Source of the DNA: Streptomyces sp. NBC_01707
GTDB taxonomy: Bacteria > Actinomycetota > Actinomycetes > Streptomycetales > Streptomycetaceae
Direction: 5' to 3'
DNA length: 64,000 nucleotides
Assembly: GCF_041438805.1 (NCBI RefSeq)
Contig: NZ_CP109190.1
Span: 1,426,001-1,490,000, forward strand
Position numbers and translations under genes: made by a program. The notes under the pieces were generated by a model. The model did not search any database and was not told where the DNA came from. It saw only the letters and a program-made list of their open reading frames with translations. The number at the start of each line of letters is the position of its first letter. Position 1 is the stretch's first letter. Below are positions 26,010 to 34,207 of the stretch, in pieces.

Positions 26010-28877
26010 TCAGCCCCCGGCCGGGCTGTGACCCTTGAGATCGGCGAGGTCGTAGGTGGTGTCACCGAGTGTCAGCGCATCGCCAGATGTGGTGGCCGTG
26101 GGCGGGGTGCCCTTGCCGACGGCCAGGACAATCTTGAAGTCGGCGTCCACGCCGTTGCGGGTGACCCTGAACGCACCCTTGTCCAAGGAGAGTTCGGCGC
26201 CCTCGGGAGCCAGGACCCAGCCCTTGAGATACCCCTCCCCCTTCTTGAAGAGGAAGGTCTTCGCACCCGACTCGGTCTCACCGAAGGTGATCGTCGTGCC
26301 GGACTCGGGAGCCAACTGCCAGTCGTAGCGGTGTGAGTCGGAATCCGCGAACTCGTCGTGGACGGCAATGACGGAATCCGCCCCGCCGACCGAGCGCAGA
26401 TCGACCGCCAGGTCGCGGTGGGCCTTGGCCAGTTCGTAGTTGAGGTGGCCGTCGAGGGAGACGTAACCGCCGCCCTGACCGGCGTAGGCACGGGACTCCA
26501 AGGTCTCGCCCTTGCCCGCGATGCTGTCCGTGCTGCGCTTCTCGGGGAAGCCGTCGACAAGCGGCTTGGAGAACAGCTCCCGCTTGGCGTAGTCCTTGGC
26601 GGGCTGCCGGGCCCAGGTCACGTCCTGGCCGACCAGCGACAGGGCGAAAGTGTCGAATCCGCCCCAGCCGATGTGGTTGTCGTTGCGGTTCTGGGCACCG
26701 ACCAGCACATCGTCCTTGTCCTGGTAGCGGCTGCGGAAGAGGTACGAGCCGCCGTGGTCGTCGAGGAGCGCCGCGCGCACCGCCGCCGGTCCCTCGTCAG
26801 GGTCCTGCGGAGTGACACCGTACGGGTAGTTGAGCAGGCCGTAGACACCACCACCGCCGCCGACGGTCCTCTCGTACTGCCACAGCCATGCCGCCCGCTG
26901 GTCGGCGGGCACCTGGGTGAAGATCAGGCCAGGAATGGGCACCCCGCCATTGGCGGTGCCGACGCCCCACTGCAGCCGAGCGTTGTCGGGCTGCGCGGAG
27001 GCACTGTGCAGCACCAGGTTTGCGAAGGCGGGCCGCTGCCACTTCGCCTTGAGCGCCCCGAGCCCGGCGTCGACGGAGCCGACGACAGCGGGTGCTCCGA
27101 CGCCGAGTCCGTAGCTGAAGTAGTCGGTTCCCTCCTGATCCCAGCCGGCGTCGGAGTACGCGGTGTCCAGGTGCCGGCCGAGGGCGTCGACCAGCTGCGG
27201 GATCCGGTACTCCTGGAGGTCGAACGGGCCGTCGCCGCGCACCGCGAGCCGCAGCGACAGCTCGGCGCCGCGCACTACCGCGGTCCAGTTGCTCTGCTTG
27301 GTCGGCAGGTCGAAGTTCGGGTGGTACGAGACCTCCAGGTAGGCGGCGACGCGCTGCAGTACCTTCTGCGCCTCGGCGCGCTGCTCGGGTGTCCAGCCCG
27401 GATAGGCCCAGTCATAGGCGGTGGCCAGGGGCCCTGCGGCATTGGCGGTCTCCAGGGCCGCGGCCCCGGCGTATGCGGTGCCGTTGATGAACGGCATGGT
27501 CCGGCCGGACTCGATGAGCGCGTCATAGGCGGTCTGCGCGTAGGCCGGGTCCTGACTGACCTGGTAGAGGAGTGCGGCGTCCATGGCCCAGGACGCCTGA
27601 GACGCGCCCTGCCCGTAGTTGTAGCCCGGCAGGCCCTTGGCGACCCGGTTGGCGATGCTGTCGTACGTCGACTTGGGGGTACCGTCCTGCTGGATCGCGG
27701 CGCGGATCGCTGCGAGTTTGTCGTCGGTGACGCCCATCCGCGGGTGCTGCAGGCTCGCCAGGCTGGCGGTGGCGAGGACCTTGCCACCCTGTCCGACGAC
27801 TGCGAAGCCGGTGGCGCCGCGGCGCTCCCCGTCCCGCAGCGTGACCCCGCCGGTGGTGTCGTGGCCGCCGTGCGTGCAGACTCTGCGGGCCTTGTGCAGC
27901 TTGCCGTCGGCGACCTCGGGGCCGCCTGCGTACAGCGTCACCGGGCCCTTGGTGCCGGCCTTGAGCCGCCAAGCGAGGCGGGCGCCCTCGCCGTCCTCGG
28001 TCGCCGTCAGCACATTCGTCTGCTGCTCGTCCAGGTAGGCCGAGGGCGTGGTGACGGTCTCGGGGTCGGTGGTGGCCAGCTTCGTGCCGTCCGCAGCAAG
28101 GGCGACGACCTTGTAGGTGTAGCGCACGCCGGGGCGGGCCGAACCGTCTTCTGCGGTCCACGCGTCGGGGACCTCCCGGATCAGGGTCTTCGCACCCGGC
28201 GTGAAGTCCGCGCGGGTCGAGCGGTGCACCTGGTACGAGGCCGGGGTGTCCTCGATTGCGGCGAAGTGCCAGGTGAGCTGGACGGCGCCGGTGGGCTGGA
28301 CATTGGCTCCCACGGCGTTGCCCTCGATGTGCTCGACCTTGACGTTGTCGATGAGCATGCGGCCGGTGGTCTGCTCGAGGGCGAGGAGCAGGTTGACAGC
28401 CTTGGCGCCGGGCCGGGCGAGGACGACGGCGTTGGCCTTGCGCCACCCTGTGTTTCCGGTTATCCGGCCGACGATGGCGTCATGGCCGAAGTTACGGGCC
28501 CACAGGTCGCCGCCGTAGCCGGACAGGCCGACGGCACGCTCGTCGAATGTGATCCGGTACGCCTGGAACGTGGTGTTGTCGGCGATGGGGATGTCCTGGC
28601 CGACCGCCGCCTTGTCGCCCGGGTCACCGAGGTCGAGGGCGAGAGCCCGGCTGCCGTCGGGGCCCGCCCCGTCCACGATCGTGGCGTGACCACTGGCCCG
28701 GTTCTCACTCTGCGGCCAACCGACGATACTGCCGTCTGCGGCGACCTGCTCGAAATCGCCGTTGGTGATGAGTTCGGCGGCGTACGAGGGTGCGGGCACG
28801 ACCACAGCGAGGGTGCCCGCCAGGGCCGCGCCCACTATGGCGATCCGGGTCAGGCGCGGCGAGGTGGATCTGGACAC
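26010..28877 (-). CDS. Large secreted heparinase II/III-like polysaccharide lyase
   Basis: 955 residues. The GTG at 28877 follows GGAGG and opens a Sec signal (~1-34, ending SYAA). Order: a carbohydrate-binding-like jelly roll (ELITNGDFE ... GRMLIDNVKVEH, ~35-185); a fibronectin-III-like domain (VQLTWHFAAIEDTPASYQVH, ~195-290); a helical toroid (~370-680) with ATAYDWAYPGW and SNWTAVVRGAELSLR; and a C-terminal beta-sandwich domain (YVSLDGHLNYELAKAHRDL to the end). The toroid-plus-sandwich arrangement is that of heparinase II/III, alginate and chondroitin lyase superfamilies, which cleave uronate linkages by beta-elimination. I cannot fix the PL family or substrate. The position in an uronate-polysaccharide locus fits. 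Confidence 0.8.
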   Translation of the reverse strand: MSRSTSPRLTRIAIVGAALAGTLAVVVPAPSYAAELITNGDFEQVAADGSIVGWPQSENRASGHATIVDGAGPDGSRALALDLGDPGDKAAVGQDIPIADNTTFQAYRITFDERAVGLSGYGGDLWARNFGHDAIVGRITGNTGWRKANAVVLARPGAKAVNLLLALEQTTGRMLIDNVKVEHIEGNAVGANVQPTGAVQLTWHFAAIEDTPASYQVHRSTRADFTPGAKTLIREVPDAWTAEDGSARPGVRYTYKVVALAADGTKLATTDPETVTTPSAYLDEQQTNVLTATEDGEGARLAWRLKAGTKGPVTLYAGGPEVADGKLHKARRVCTHGGHDTTGGVTLRDGERRGATGFAVVGQGGKVLATASLASLQHPRMGVTDDKLAAIRAAIQQDGTPKSTYDSIANRVAKGLPGYNYGQGASQASWAMDAALLYQVSQDPAYAQTAYDALIESGRTMPFINGTAYAGAAALETANAAGPLATAYDWAYPGWTPEQRAEAQKVLQRVAAYLEVSYHPNFDLPTKQSNWTAVVRGAELSLRLAVRGDGPFDLQEYRIPQLVDALGRHLDTAYSDAGWDQEGTDYFSYGLGVGAPAVVGSVDAGLGALKAKWQRPAFANLVLHSASAQPDNARLQWGVGTANGGVPIPGLIFTQVPADQRAAWLWQYERTVGGGGGVYGLLNYPYGVTPQDPDEGPAAVRAALLDDHGGSYLFRSRYQDKDDVLVGAQNRNDNHIGWGGFDTFALSLVGQDVTWARQPAKDYAKRELFSKPLVDGFPEKRSTDSIAGKGETLESRAYAGQGGGYVSLDGHLNYELAKAHRDLAVDLRSVGGADSVIAVHDEFADSDSHRYDWQLAPESGTTITFGETESGAKTFLFKKGEGYLKGWVLAPEGAELSLDKGAFRVTRNGVDADFKIVLAVGKGTPPTATTSGDALTLGDTTYDLADLKGHSPAGG

Positions 28878-29168
28878 GAGCTTTCCTCCGGTGGGAAGTC
28901 GAAACCACGGCACGGGTGGATCACACGTGCCGAGGGTGGAGTGGCCCCGCCACGACGGCGGGCCCACGTCTTGGGGGTTCGGGCTGGGGTCTTTCGTTCG
29001 GATCAGGCCGGATCAGGGAGCGGCCCGCCGCGGAGCGGCTGATGTCACCGTGGTGCGTGCAGCTGCAAGGCGGAGGAACGAGCCCACGCGGAGCGTCGGC
29101 GACTGACGACAACGCGGCAGATGCGCGTGCCAGACCCCGCGAGCCCAGAGTGATCCAAACGAGAGGCC

Positions 29169-29906
29169 CTAGACGTCGCTGCTGGTCGTGCCCATCTTCA
29201 GACCGTTGATCCAGTTGACCTGGTCGGTGTCGGTGACATTGGAGTCGTACGTGCCCCAGCGGGGCTTGTTGCCGAGGTCGTCCCAGGTCCGCACGTTCTT
29301 CTGATCGACGATCAGACTGCCGTCCAGATACACCTGGAACGAACCGGTGGTGGCCGACTGCGCGTTGATGCCCAGCTTGATCTTGTGCCAGGCGCCGGGC
29401 GTCCAGGCACCGCTGCCGACGCCGATCCACTCCTCGCCCGGCGCGACGTACCAGACGCGGAGCTGGTTCCCGAGGACCATCATGATCAGCGGGTAGTTCT
29501 GCTGGTGCTGCTCTCCGGTGCCGTTGGACTTCCACTGGAAGACCGTGCCCATGTCGCCGGTGAGGGTCTCGGACTCCCAGCCGAACCAGTACGTGTTGCC
29601 GCCGGTGAACTGGTACTCCGAACCCCCTACTCGTACGCTGTGTCCTTCGCAGCGCACCTGGCCGGCCTTGTTGACGAAGCCGAAGATGTCTCCGCGACCG
29701 TCATTCCAGTCGGTGGTGTAGAGGTAGTTCGGGGAGTCGCAGAGGACATCGGCGAAGACACCGGATCCATTGGACGCGTCACCGTCCCAGATGACCGATG
29801 CATGGGCGGGCGTCGCCGTGAGCATCATCGCGGTGGCGCCTGCGGCGAGTGGGGACAGGACTGCGCGCAGGGCGCGGGGGATGAATCGGACCGTGCGGCT
29901 TTGCAA
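29169..29906 (-). CDS. Secreted concanavalin-fold polysaccharide lyase-like protein
   Basis: 245 residues. It uses a TTG start at 29906 with AGGAGG upstream. The Sec leader begins MQSRTVR like its neighbour at 25078, with cleavage near AHAS. The mature part is all-beta and carries features of the heparin-lyase-I/PL20-like jelly roll: YWFGWES, VFQWKSN, PLIMMVLGNQLRVW, WHKIKLGIN, GSFQVYLDGSLI and the terminal WINGLKMGTT. These proteins cleave or bind acidic glycans. Truncated relatives of this family survive as fragments at 42293-42748, with the tail VNWINGLKMGTT nearly identical. Catalytic residues cannot be assigned. Confidence 0.72.
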   Translation of the reverse strand: MQSRTVRFIPRALRAVLSPLAAGATAMMLTATPAHASVIWDGDASNGSGVFADVLCDSPNYLYTTDWNDGRGDIFGFVNKAGQVRCEGHSVRVGGSEYQFTGGNTYWFGWESETLTGDMGTVFQWKSNGTGEQHQQNYPLIMMVLGNQLRVWYVAPGEEWIGVGSGAWTPGAWHKIKLGINAQSATTGSFQVYLDGSLIVDQKNVRTWDDLGNKPRWGTYDSNVTDTDQVNWINGLKMGTTSSDV

Positions 29907-29957
29907 GAGTCCTCCTCCTGGAGTGGGGGGAATACTGCTGACGTGGGGGGATGCTCT

Positions 29958-30427
29958 CTACTGCCAGACGCGGATGTAGTCGACGTACATGTTGGAGCGA
30001 TAGTCGAGGAGGGCGTCGTAGATGCTGCCGTCCGCCCACTCGGCGGCCTCGTGGGAGATCACCGGGAACATCGGCACCTGGCTGATGAGGTTCGCATCGT
30101 TGACGGTGCGGACGACCGCTCCGTCGTAACGGAAGATCATCTGCGTTGGCTTCCACTCGACGGCGTACGTGTGACAACCGCAGTGCAGCCCGGGGGCGTT
30201 GATGTTCGCGGAGGATGCCTTGTGGTCGGCGCCGTAGCCGTGCCCATGAACTCGTCGCTGAAGACGAGCGTGCCGTGCGAAGATCCGCCGCTGGGGCGGA
30301 CACCCGCGGGGGTATTGGGGTCGACGAAGCCGGCATCGGGCGCGGCGTCCGCGGGCGGCGTGGACAGCAGTGTGATGGCCGGCAGCCCTGCGGCGACGGC
30401 AGCGGTGAACGTCACACGGGTGCGCAC
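29958..30427 (-). pseudogene. Internally deleted GH16 glucanase-like gene
   Basis: Reading from a GTG at 30427 (AGGAGG intact) there is a signal peptide and the GH16 start GFVDPNTPAGVRPSGGSSHG to FSDEFMGT. At about 30236-30246 the homology changes frame and resumes at GYGADHKASS, through APGLHCGCHTYAVEW and YRSNMYVDYIRVWQ to the stop at 29958. Compared with the intact paralogue at 33038-33937, the middle of the protein is gone, including the EYDVIE catalytic core. A single deletion whose length is not a multiple of three explains both the loss and the frame change. Confidence 0.88.
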
Positions 30428-30553
30428 TCAGACCTCCTTGTATGAGTGACATGGGTGTTACTGCTCCGGTCCGGTTTGCGGGGAGCGGGCAGTCGGACCG
30501 CCGTCTGCGGCAAAGCACCCGCCTTCGTCCACCGGGGCTGGTGTCTGTGGGGG

Positions 30554-32944
30554 TCAGGCGAGGGTGACCGCGATCTTGTGGGTGGCTCCGGTCTTGGCAC
30601 TGCTGTCGATGCGGAGTTGCAGCGAGGATCCGCTGGCCAGCACGGTCACGGACGGGTCCTTGGACACCACGGCGGAGACCGGCCGGTTCCAGGTGATGTC
30701 GAGGCTGGTCACAGTCTTGGTGGGATTGGAGACACAGAGCGTGCCGGTGGTACCCGATTCCCGAGTCATGACGCTGGCCGCGCCGCTGGAGGTCAGCTTG
30801 TCGATCGTGCCGGCGCCGTAGAAGTTCACAGCGGTATAGCCGAGCGAGGGCACCCTGATGCCCTGCTGGTTGGCCGAGTTGGCCAGGATTGTGAGCCAGT
30901 TGGTGTCGGCGGCCCGCGCGGAGGCGGCGGCGGTGTCGGCGCCGGGCATGAGGATGTAGGAGTAACTTCCGCCGCTGGGGTTGGTGCCGTGGTCGAACCA
31001 CAGGGTGAGGTAGCGGCGGGTCAGTGGGGTGGTGGAGCCGCCGTTGTTGATATCGCTCCACGCGCCGGTGCGCTCGGCACGCAGCGCCTTGACCGTAGCG
31101 CCGCCGGGGAAGACGTAGCTGCCCATGCCGGCGAGGGTGGCCCACTTGGCGCCGGTCAGCGTTGCGGACCAGCCCAGCGTGGACGGTTGCGCAGTGCCGT
31201 CCACGGTGAAGGTGTGAGTGCCGGATGCACCGAGGTTGCGGTTCTCCACGATGGACTCGACCCCGGTGCCGTCCGCGCAGCCGATCCCGGCGCCCAGGCA
31301 GACGATCGAATCGTCGAGCAGGAACCAGGACTTGCGTCCGGCGAGGGTGGACTGCAGTCCGCGAATGTCCATGCCGATGGCCGAGTACGTGCCGTCGGTG
31401 GCACCGCCCGCCCAACTGGAGGTCGGCGCCGGCCCGCCGAAGTCACCACCCGCACCGTCGGCCAGGGCCTTCTTGGAGACGGTGGTACCGGGCATCCGGT
31501 ACGGGTCGGCGGTGGGCCAGAACGCGTCGGAGAACTGCCCCAGCGTGCTGTCCTTCCACCAGTAGAGCATTCCGGAGCTGGTGTGCCAGCCGCGCTTGTT
31601 CTCCTGGTTGCCGAACTCGTAGAACGCGGTCCGCGCCGAGCACATCGACAGTGTGGCGGCCCAGGCGGGACGGCGGTGCGTGGCGCGGTCCATGGCCGCG
31701 AAGAGCCGGTGCCCGCTCGGTTCCGCCACCGCAGCCACCGCGGCGTCATCGCGCACCGACCTCAACCGGGAGAGCGAGGCTACGTCGAGGGAGAGGTTGT
31801 TCTCCAGGGTGAGGAAGTAGTCGCGCTGCAGCCAGCCCTTGACCAGGCCCTTCCAGCGGGACTGCTCGGCGGAGCTCGCGCCCATCCCCAGCATGAGGAT
31901 CGCGGCCATGGCGCCCTGGCCACGCGAGTGGTCGCTGCTTGCGAAGCCGTTGGTGCTGGAGGCGGACAGGCCCCGGCTGATCGCCCGGCCCATCACGTTG
32001 TCCATGAAGACGCCGTTGTACAGGAACGGAGCAAAGGAATCCTCGACCGCGTCCAGCATCAGCTGCTTGTTGCCGTCGGTGACGTCCCAGGTGGAGCTCT
32101 TGAGCAGGGCGAATATCCAGGCCAGACCGCTGACCAGCACCGCGCCGTAGGAGCCGGTGTAAGGGATCCTGGTGTGCTGGATGAACGAGCCGTCGGTGTA
32201 GAACCCGTCGCCGGAGGTGACGTACGGGAAGACCGGGGAGAGCCCGTTCCGGCCCGAGACGATCTTCGCGGAGGTCTTGCCGACCACGCCACGCAGGGCG
32301 AAGACCCGGCAGAAGTCGACCCGGTTGGCACCGGTGCTGTGCCCCGAGTACGACGTCAGCTCGGACTCGGGCAGGAAGTGGTCGATTGCCGCACAGTAGT
32401 CGGCGATCTGCGCGGCCGACAGTTTGTCGTACATCAGCACGCAGACGTCGAGCAGCGCCTGTGGGGAGCCGATCTCCGCGTTCCACCACCAGTTGCTGGA
32501 GGGCAGGGTGAAGGAGGCGTTGTAGACATTGGTGTGCACATGCTCCAGGCCGGCGACGACGTCGGAGGCGAGCGAGGCGTCGCCGGTCAGCCCGGTGCCG
32601 GGCAGGGACCAGGCCAGCGCCATGGTCTTGAGCCGGTTGAAGCTGCCCGTGACCGGGTCCCCGCCCACCGAGGAGTACGGCTGGTCGGGCCACAGTGAGG
32701 TGCTTGACGGCGCCATGGACGAGCGGTACGTGGTGGCCTGCGTGCCCAATGTGGCCAGGCGGGAGGCGAAGAGCGGATCCGAGGCGTCGACCCCGGTGCC
32801 GAGGAGCAGGTCCCGCCATCTCAGGCGCAGGGTGTCGTACTCGTCGGCGGCAAAGGCGGGAGAAGCCGGGACGAGGGTGAGCGCCAGGGCAGCACCTACT
32901 GTGGCGCCGAGGAAACCGCGGCGGGACCAGGACGTCATTGTCAT
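30554..32944 (-). CDS. Secreted PL8 polysaccharide lyase (hyaluronate/chondroitin/xanthan lyase type)
   Basis: 796 residues. The ATG at 32944 follows GGAGG and gives a Tat leader (WSRRGFLGATVGAALAL). An N-terminal alpha/alpha toroid carries the aromatic patch NWWWNAEIGSP. The PL8 catalytic triad is placed as Asn ~207 in TGANRVD, His ~257 in SFIQHTRIP and Tyr ~266 in TGSYG. The His is 50 residues after the Asn and the Tyr 9 after the His, the same spacing as Asn349/His399/Tyr408 in pneumococcal hyaluronate lyase. C-terminal beta-sandwich domains follow. Cleaves uronate glycans by beta-elimination to unsaturated oligosaccharides. Substrate (hyaluronan, chondroitin or xanthan type) is undecided. 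Confidence 0.93.
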   Translation of the reverse strand: MTMTSWSRRGFLGATVGAALALTLVPASPAFAADEYDTLRLRWRDLLLGTGVDASDPLFASRLATLGTQATTYRSSMAPSSTSLWPDQPYSSVGGDPVTGSFNRLKTMALAWSLPGTGLTGDASLASDVVAGLEHVHTNVYNASFTLPSSNWWWNAEIGSPQALLDVCVLMYDKLSAAQIADYCAAIDHFLPESELTSYSGHSTGANRVDFCRVFALRGVVGKTSAKIVSGRNGLSPVFPYVTSGDGFYTDGSFIQHTRIPYTGSYGAVLVSGLAWIFALLKSSTWDVTDGNKQLMLDAVEDSFAPFLYNGVFMDNVMGRAISRGLSASSTNGFASSDHSRGQGAMAAILMLGMGASSAEQSRWKGLVKGWLQRDYFLTLENNLSLDVASLSRLRSVRDDAAVAAVAEPSGHRLFAAMDRATHRRPAWAATLSMCSARTAFYEFGNQENKRGWHTSSGMLYWWKDSTLGQFSDAFWPTADPYRMPGTTVSKKALADGAGGDFGGPAPTSSWAGGATDGTYSAIGMDIRGLQSTLAGRKSWFLLDDSIVCLGAGIGCADGTGVESIVENRNLGASGTHTFTVDGTAQPSTLGWSATLTGAKWATLAGMGSYVFPGGATVKALRAERTGAWSDINNGGSTTPLTRRYLTLWFDHGTNPSGGSYSYILMPGADTAAASARAADTNWLTILANSANQQGIRVPSLGYTAVNFYGAGTIDKLTSSGAASVMTRESGTTGTLCVSNPTKTVTSLDITWNRPVSAVVSKDPSVTVLASGSSLQLRIDSSAKTGATHKIAVTLA

Positions 32945-33037
32945 GTGGGCCTCCGAAGGGGTTGGGGGCGGGCAGTGGTGGTGCGCCACGGCGTTTCGGT
33001 CCGTGGTACACCGCCACTTGTGTCAAAGCAGTTGGCG

Positions 33038-33937
33038 CTACTGCCAGACGCGGATGTAGTCGACGTACATGTTGGATCGGTAGTCCAGAGGGGCGTCGTA
33101 GATGGAGCCGGCGGCCCACTCGGCGGATTCGCTCGAGATCACCGGGAACATGGGGACCTGGCTGATGAGTTTCGGGTCGGTGATGTCCCGCACGATGGCG
33201 CTGTCGTACCGGTAGATGATCCGGTCCGAGCGCCATTCGACGGTGTAGGTGTGGTAACCGCTGTGCAGCCCGGGGGCGTTGACCGACACGGATGAGACCT
33301 TGTGGTCGGCTCCGTAGCCGTCGTAGTGGATGGTGTTGCCGTAGCTGTCCGACGCGGAGGTGCTTTCGATGACGTCGTACTCGCCGCCGTCGCGGGCCGT
33401 GCCGTCCACGCCGTTGACACCGCCGGGGGGCATCATCCACAGGGCGCCGAAGAGATCGTTGTCGGGCGGCATCTGCGCCCGCCACTCGACGGTGCCGTAG
33501 GTGAACTCGAACTTTCCCCGCCCCTCTATCTCACCCGTGGCGTACTCGGTGTCGCTGAGCTTCGACAGCGAGATCCACAGGTTGCCGCCGTTGACGGAAT
33601 TGGGGTTGGGGTTGGGGTTGACCTTGACGTTCGACGGCTTCCACCAGCTGTCGAAGTACTCGCCGTCCCTGCGCTTCGAATCCACCGAAGACCACTTGGA
33701 GCTGTCGAGCGAGGTGCCGTAGAACTCATCGCTGAAGACGAGTGTTGCGTGGGAGCTGCCGCCGTTGGGCCGGACGCCGACCGGGGTGTTGGGATCGACG
33801 AAACCGACCGCCTGCGCAGGGGTGGCGCCCGGGACGGCGAGCGTCGCCGCGAGAAGACCTGCCGCGGCCGCCAACGTGCGTATGCGCAGGGTGCTGAGGG
33901 CTGCGTGCTGGACGGATCGGACCTTGCGTCGTTGCAT
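33038..33937 (-). CDS. Secreted GH16 endo-glucanase/galactanase-like enzyme
   Basis: 299 residues from the ATG at 33937 (AAGGAGG upstream), with a Sec signal ending AQAV. One GH16 jelly roll follows: LVFSDEFYGTSLDSSKW, IEGRGKFEFTYGTVEWRAQM, LWMMPPGG, and the catalytic GGEYDVIEST with nucleophile Glu ~186, helper Asp ~188 and acid/base Glu ~191. It ends YRSNMYVDYIRVWQ. GH16 enzymes cut beta-1,3/1,4-glucans, agar, carrageenan, porphyran or xyloglucan, and the subfamily cannot be settled by eye. A deleted paralogue lies at 29958-30427. The leader starts MQRRKVRS, echoing the neighbouring secreted proteins. Confidence 0.92.
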   Translation of the reverse strand: MQRRKVRSVQHAALSTLRIRTLAAAAGLLAATLAVPGATPAQAVGFVDPNTPVGVRPNGGSSHATLVFSDEFYGTSLDSSKWSSVDSKRRDGEYFDSWWKPSNVKVNPNPNPNSVNGGNLWISLSKLSDTEYATGEIEGRGKFEFTYGTVEWRAQMPPDNDLFGALWMMPPGGVNGVDGTARDGGEYDVIESTSASDSYGNTIHYDGYGADHKVSSVSVNAPGLHSGYHTYTVEWRSDRIIYRYDSAIVRDITDPKLISQVPMFPVISSESAEWAAGSIYDAPLDYRSNMYVDYIRVWQ

Positions 33938-34146
33938 TGTCTCCTCCTTGCGTTGCGGGAAAGCGAGTCCGTAGAGGCAACGGGCCTGCCATATGTCGGC
34001 GTCCAGATTCCGGCCGACCACTCTGGTGGGCCGGCACCTCGCCCTCGGCGGCTCAGCGGAGGACGACGATGAGCGTGGCGGTGGGGGGTCGTGCCCGTTC
34101 GAAAACGTCACGGACAGCCCTCTGCGGGACCTGAGTGAGCGGGTTA

Positions 34147-34195
34147 GGTGAGGCCCTCCCCGATCGGGGGAGGCGGGTCGAGGGAGGGCCCCACC
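34147..34195 (-). terminator. Terminator of the sugar-import operon
   Basis: Outer arms GGTGAGGCCCTCCC and GGGAGGGCCCCACC pair at 13 of 14 positions around a 21-nt loop. A nested CCTCCCC/GGGGGAGG stem can form instead. It lies just beyond the binding-protein stop on the minus strand. Confidence 0.6.
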
Positions 34196-34207
34196 TGGTC
34201 TGCGGGG

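Noticed and set aside
26358..29042. Nearly 900-codon open frame antisense to the heparinase-like gene
   Set aside because: Composition is low-complexity Gly/Val/Arg typical of shadow frames; no signal, motif or RBS.
30446..32698. 750-codon open frame antisense to the PL8 gene
   Set aside because: Shadow frame; the minus strand shows the complete PL8 catalytic set.
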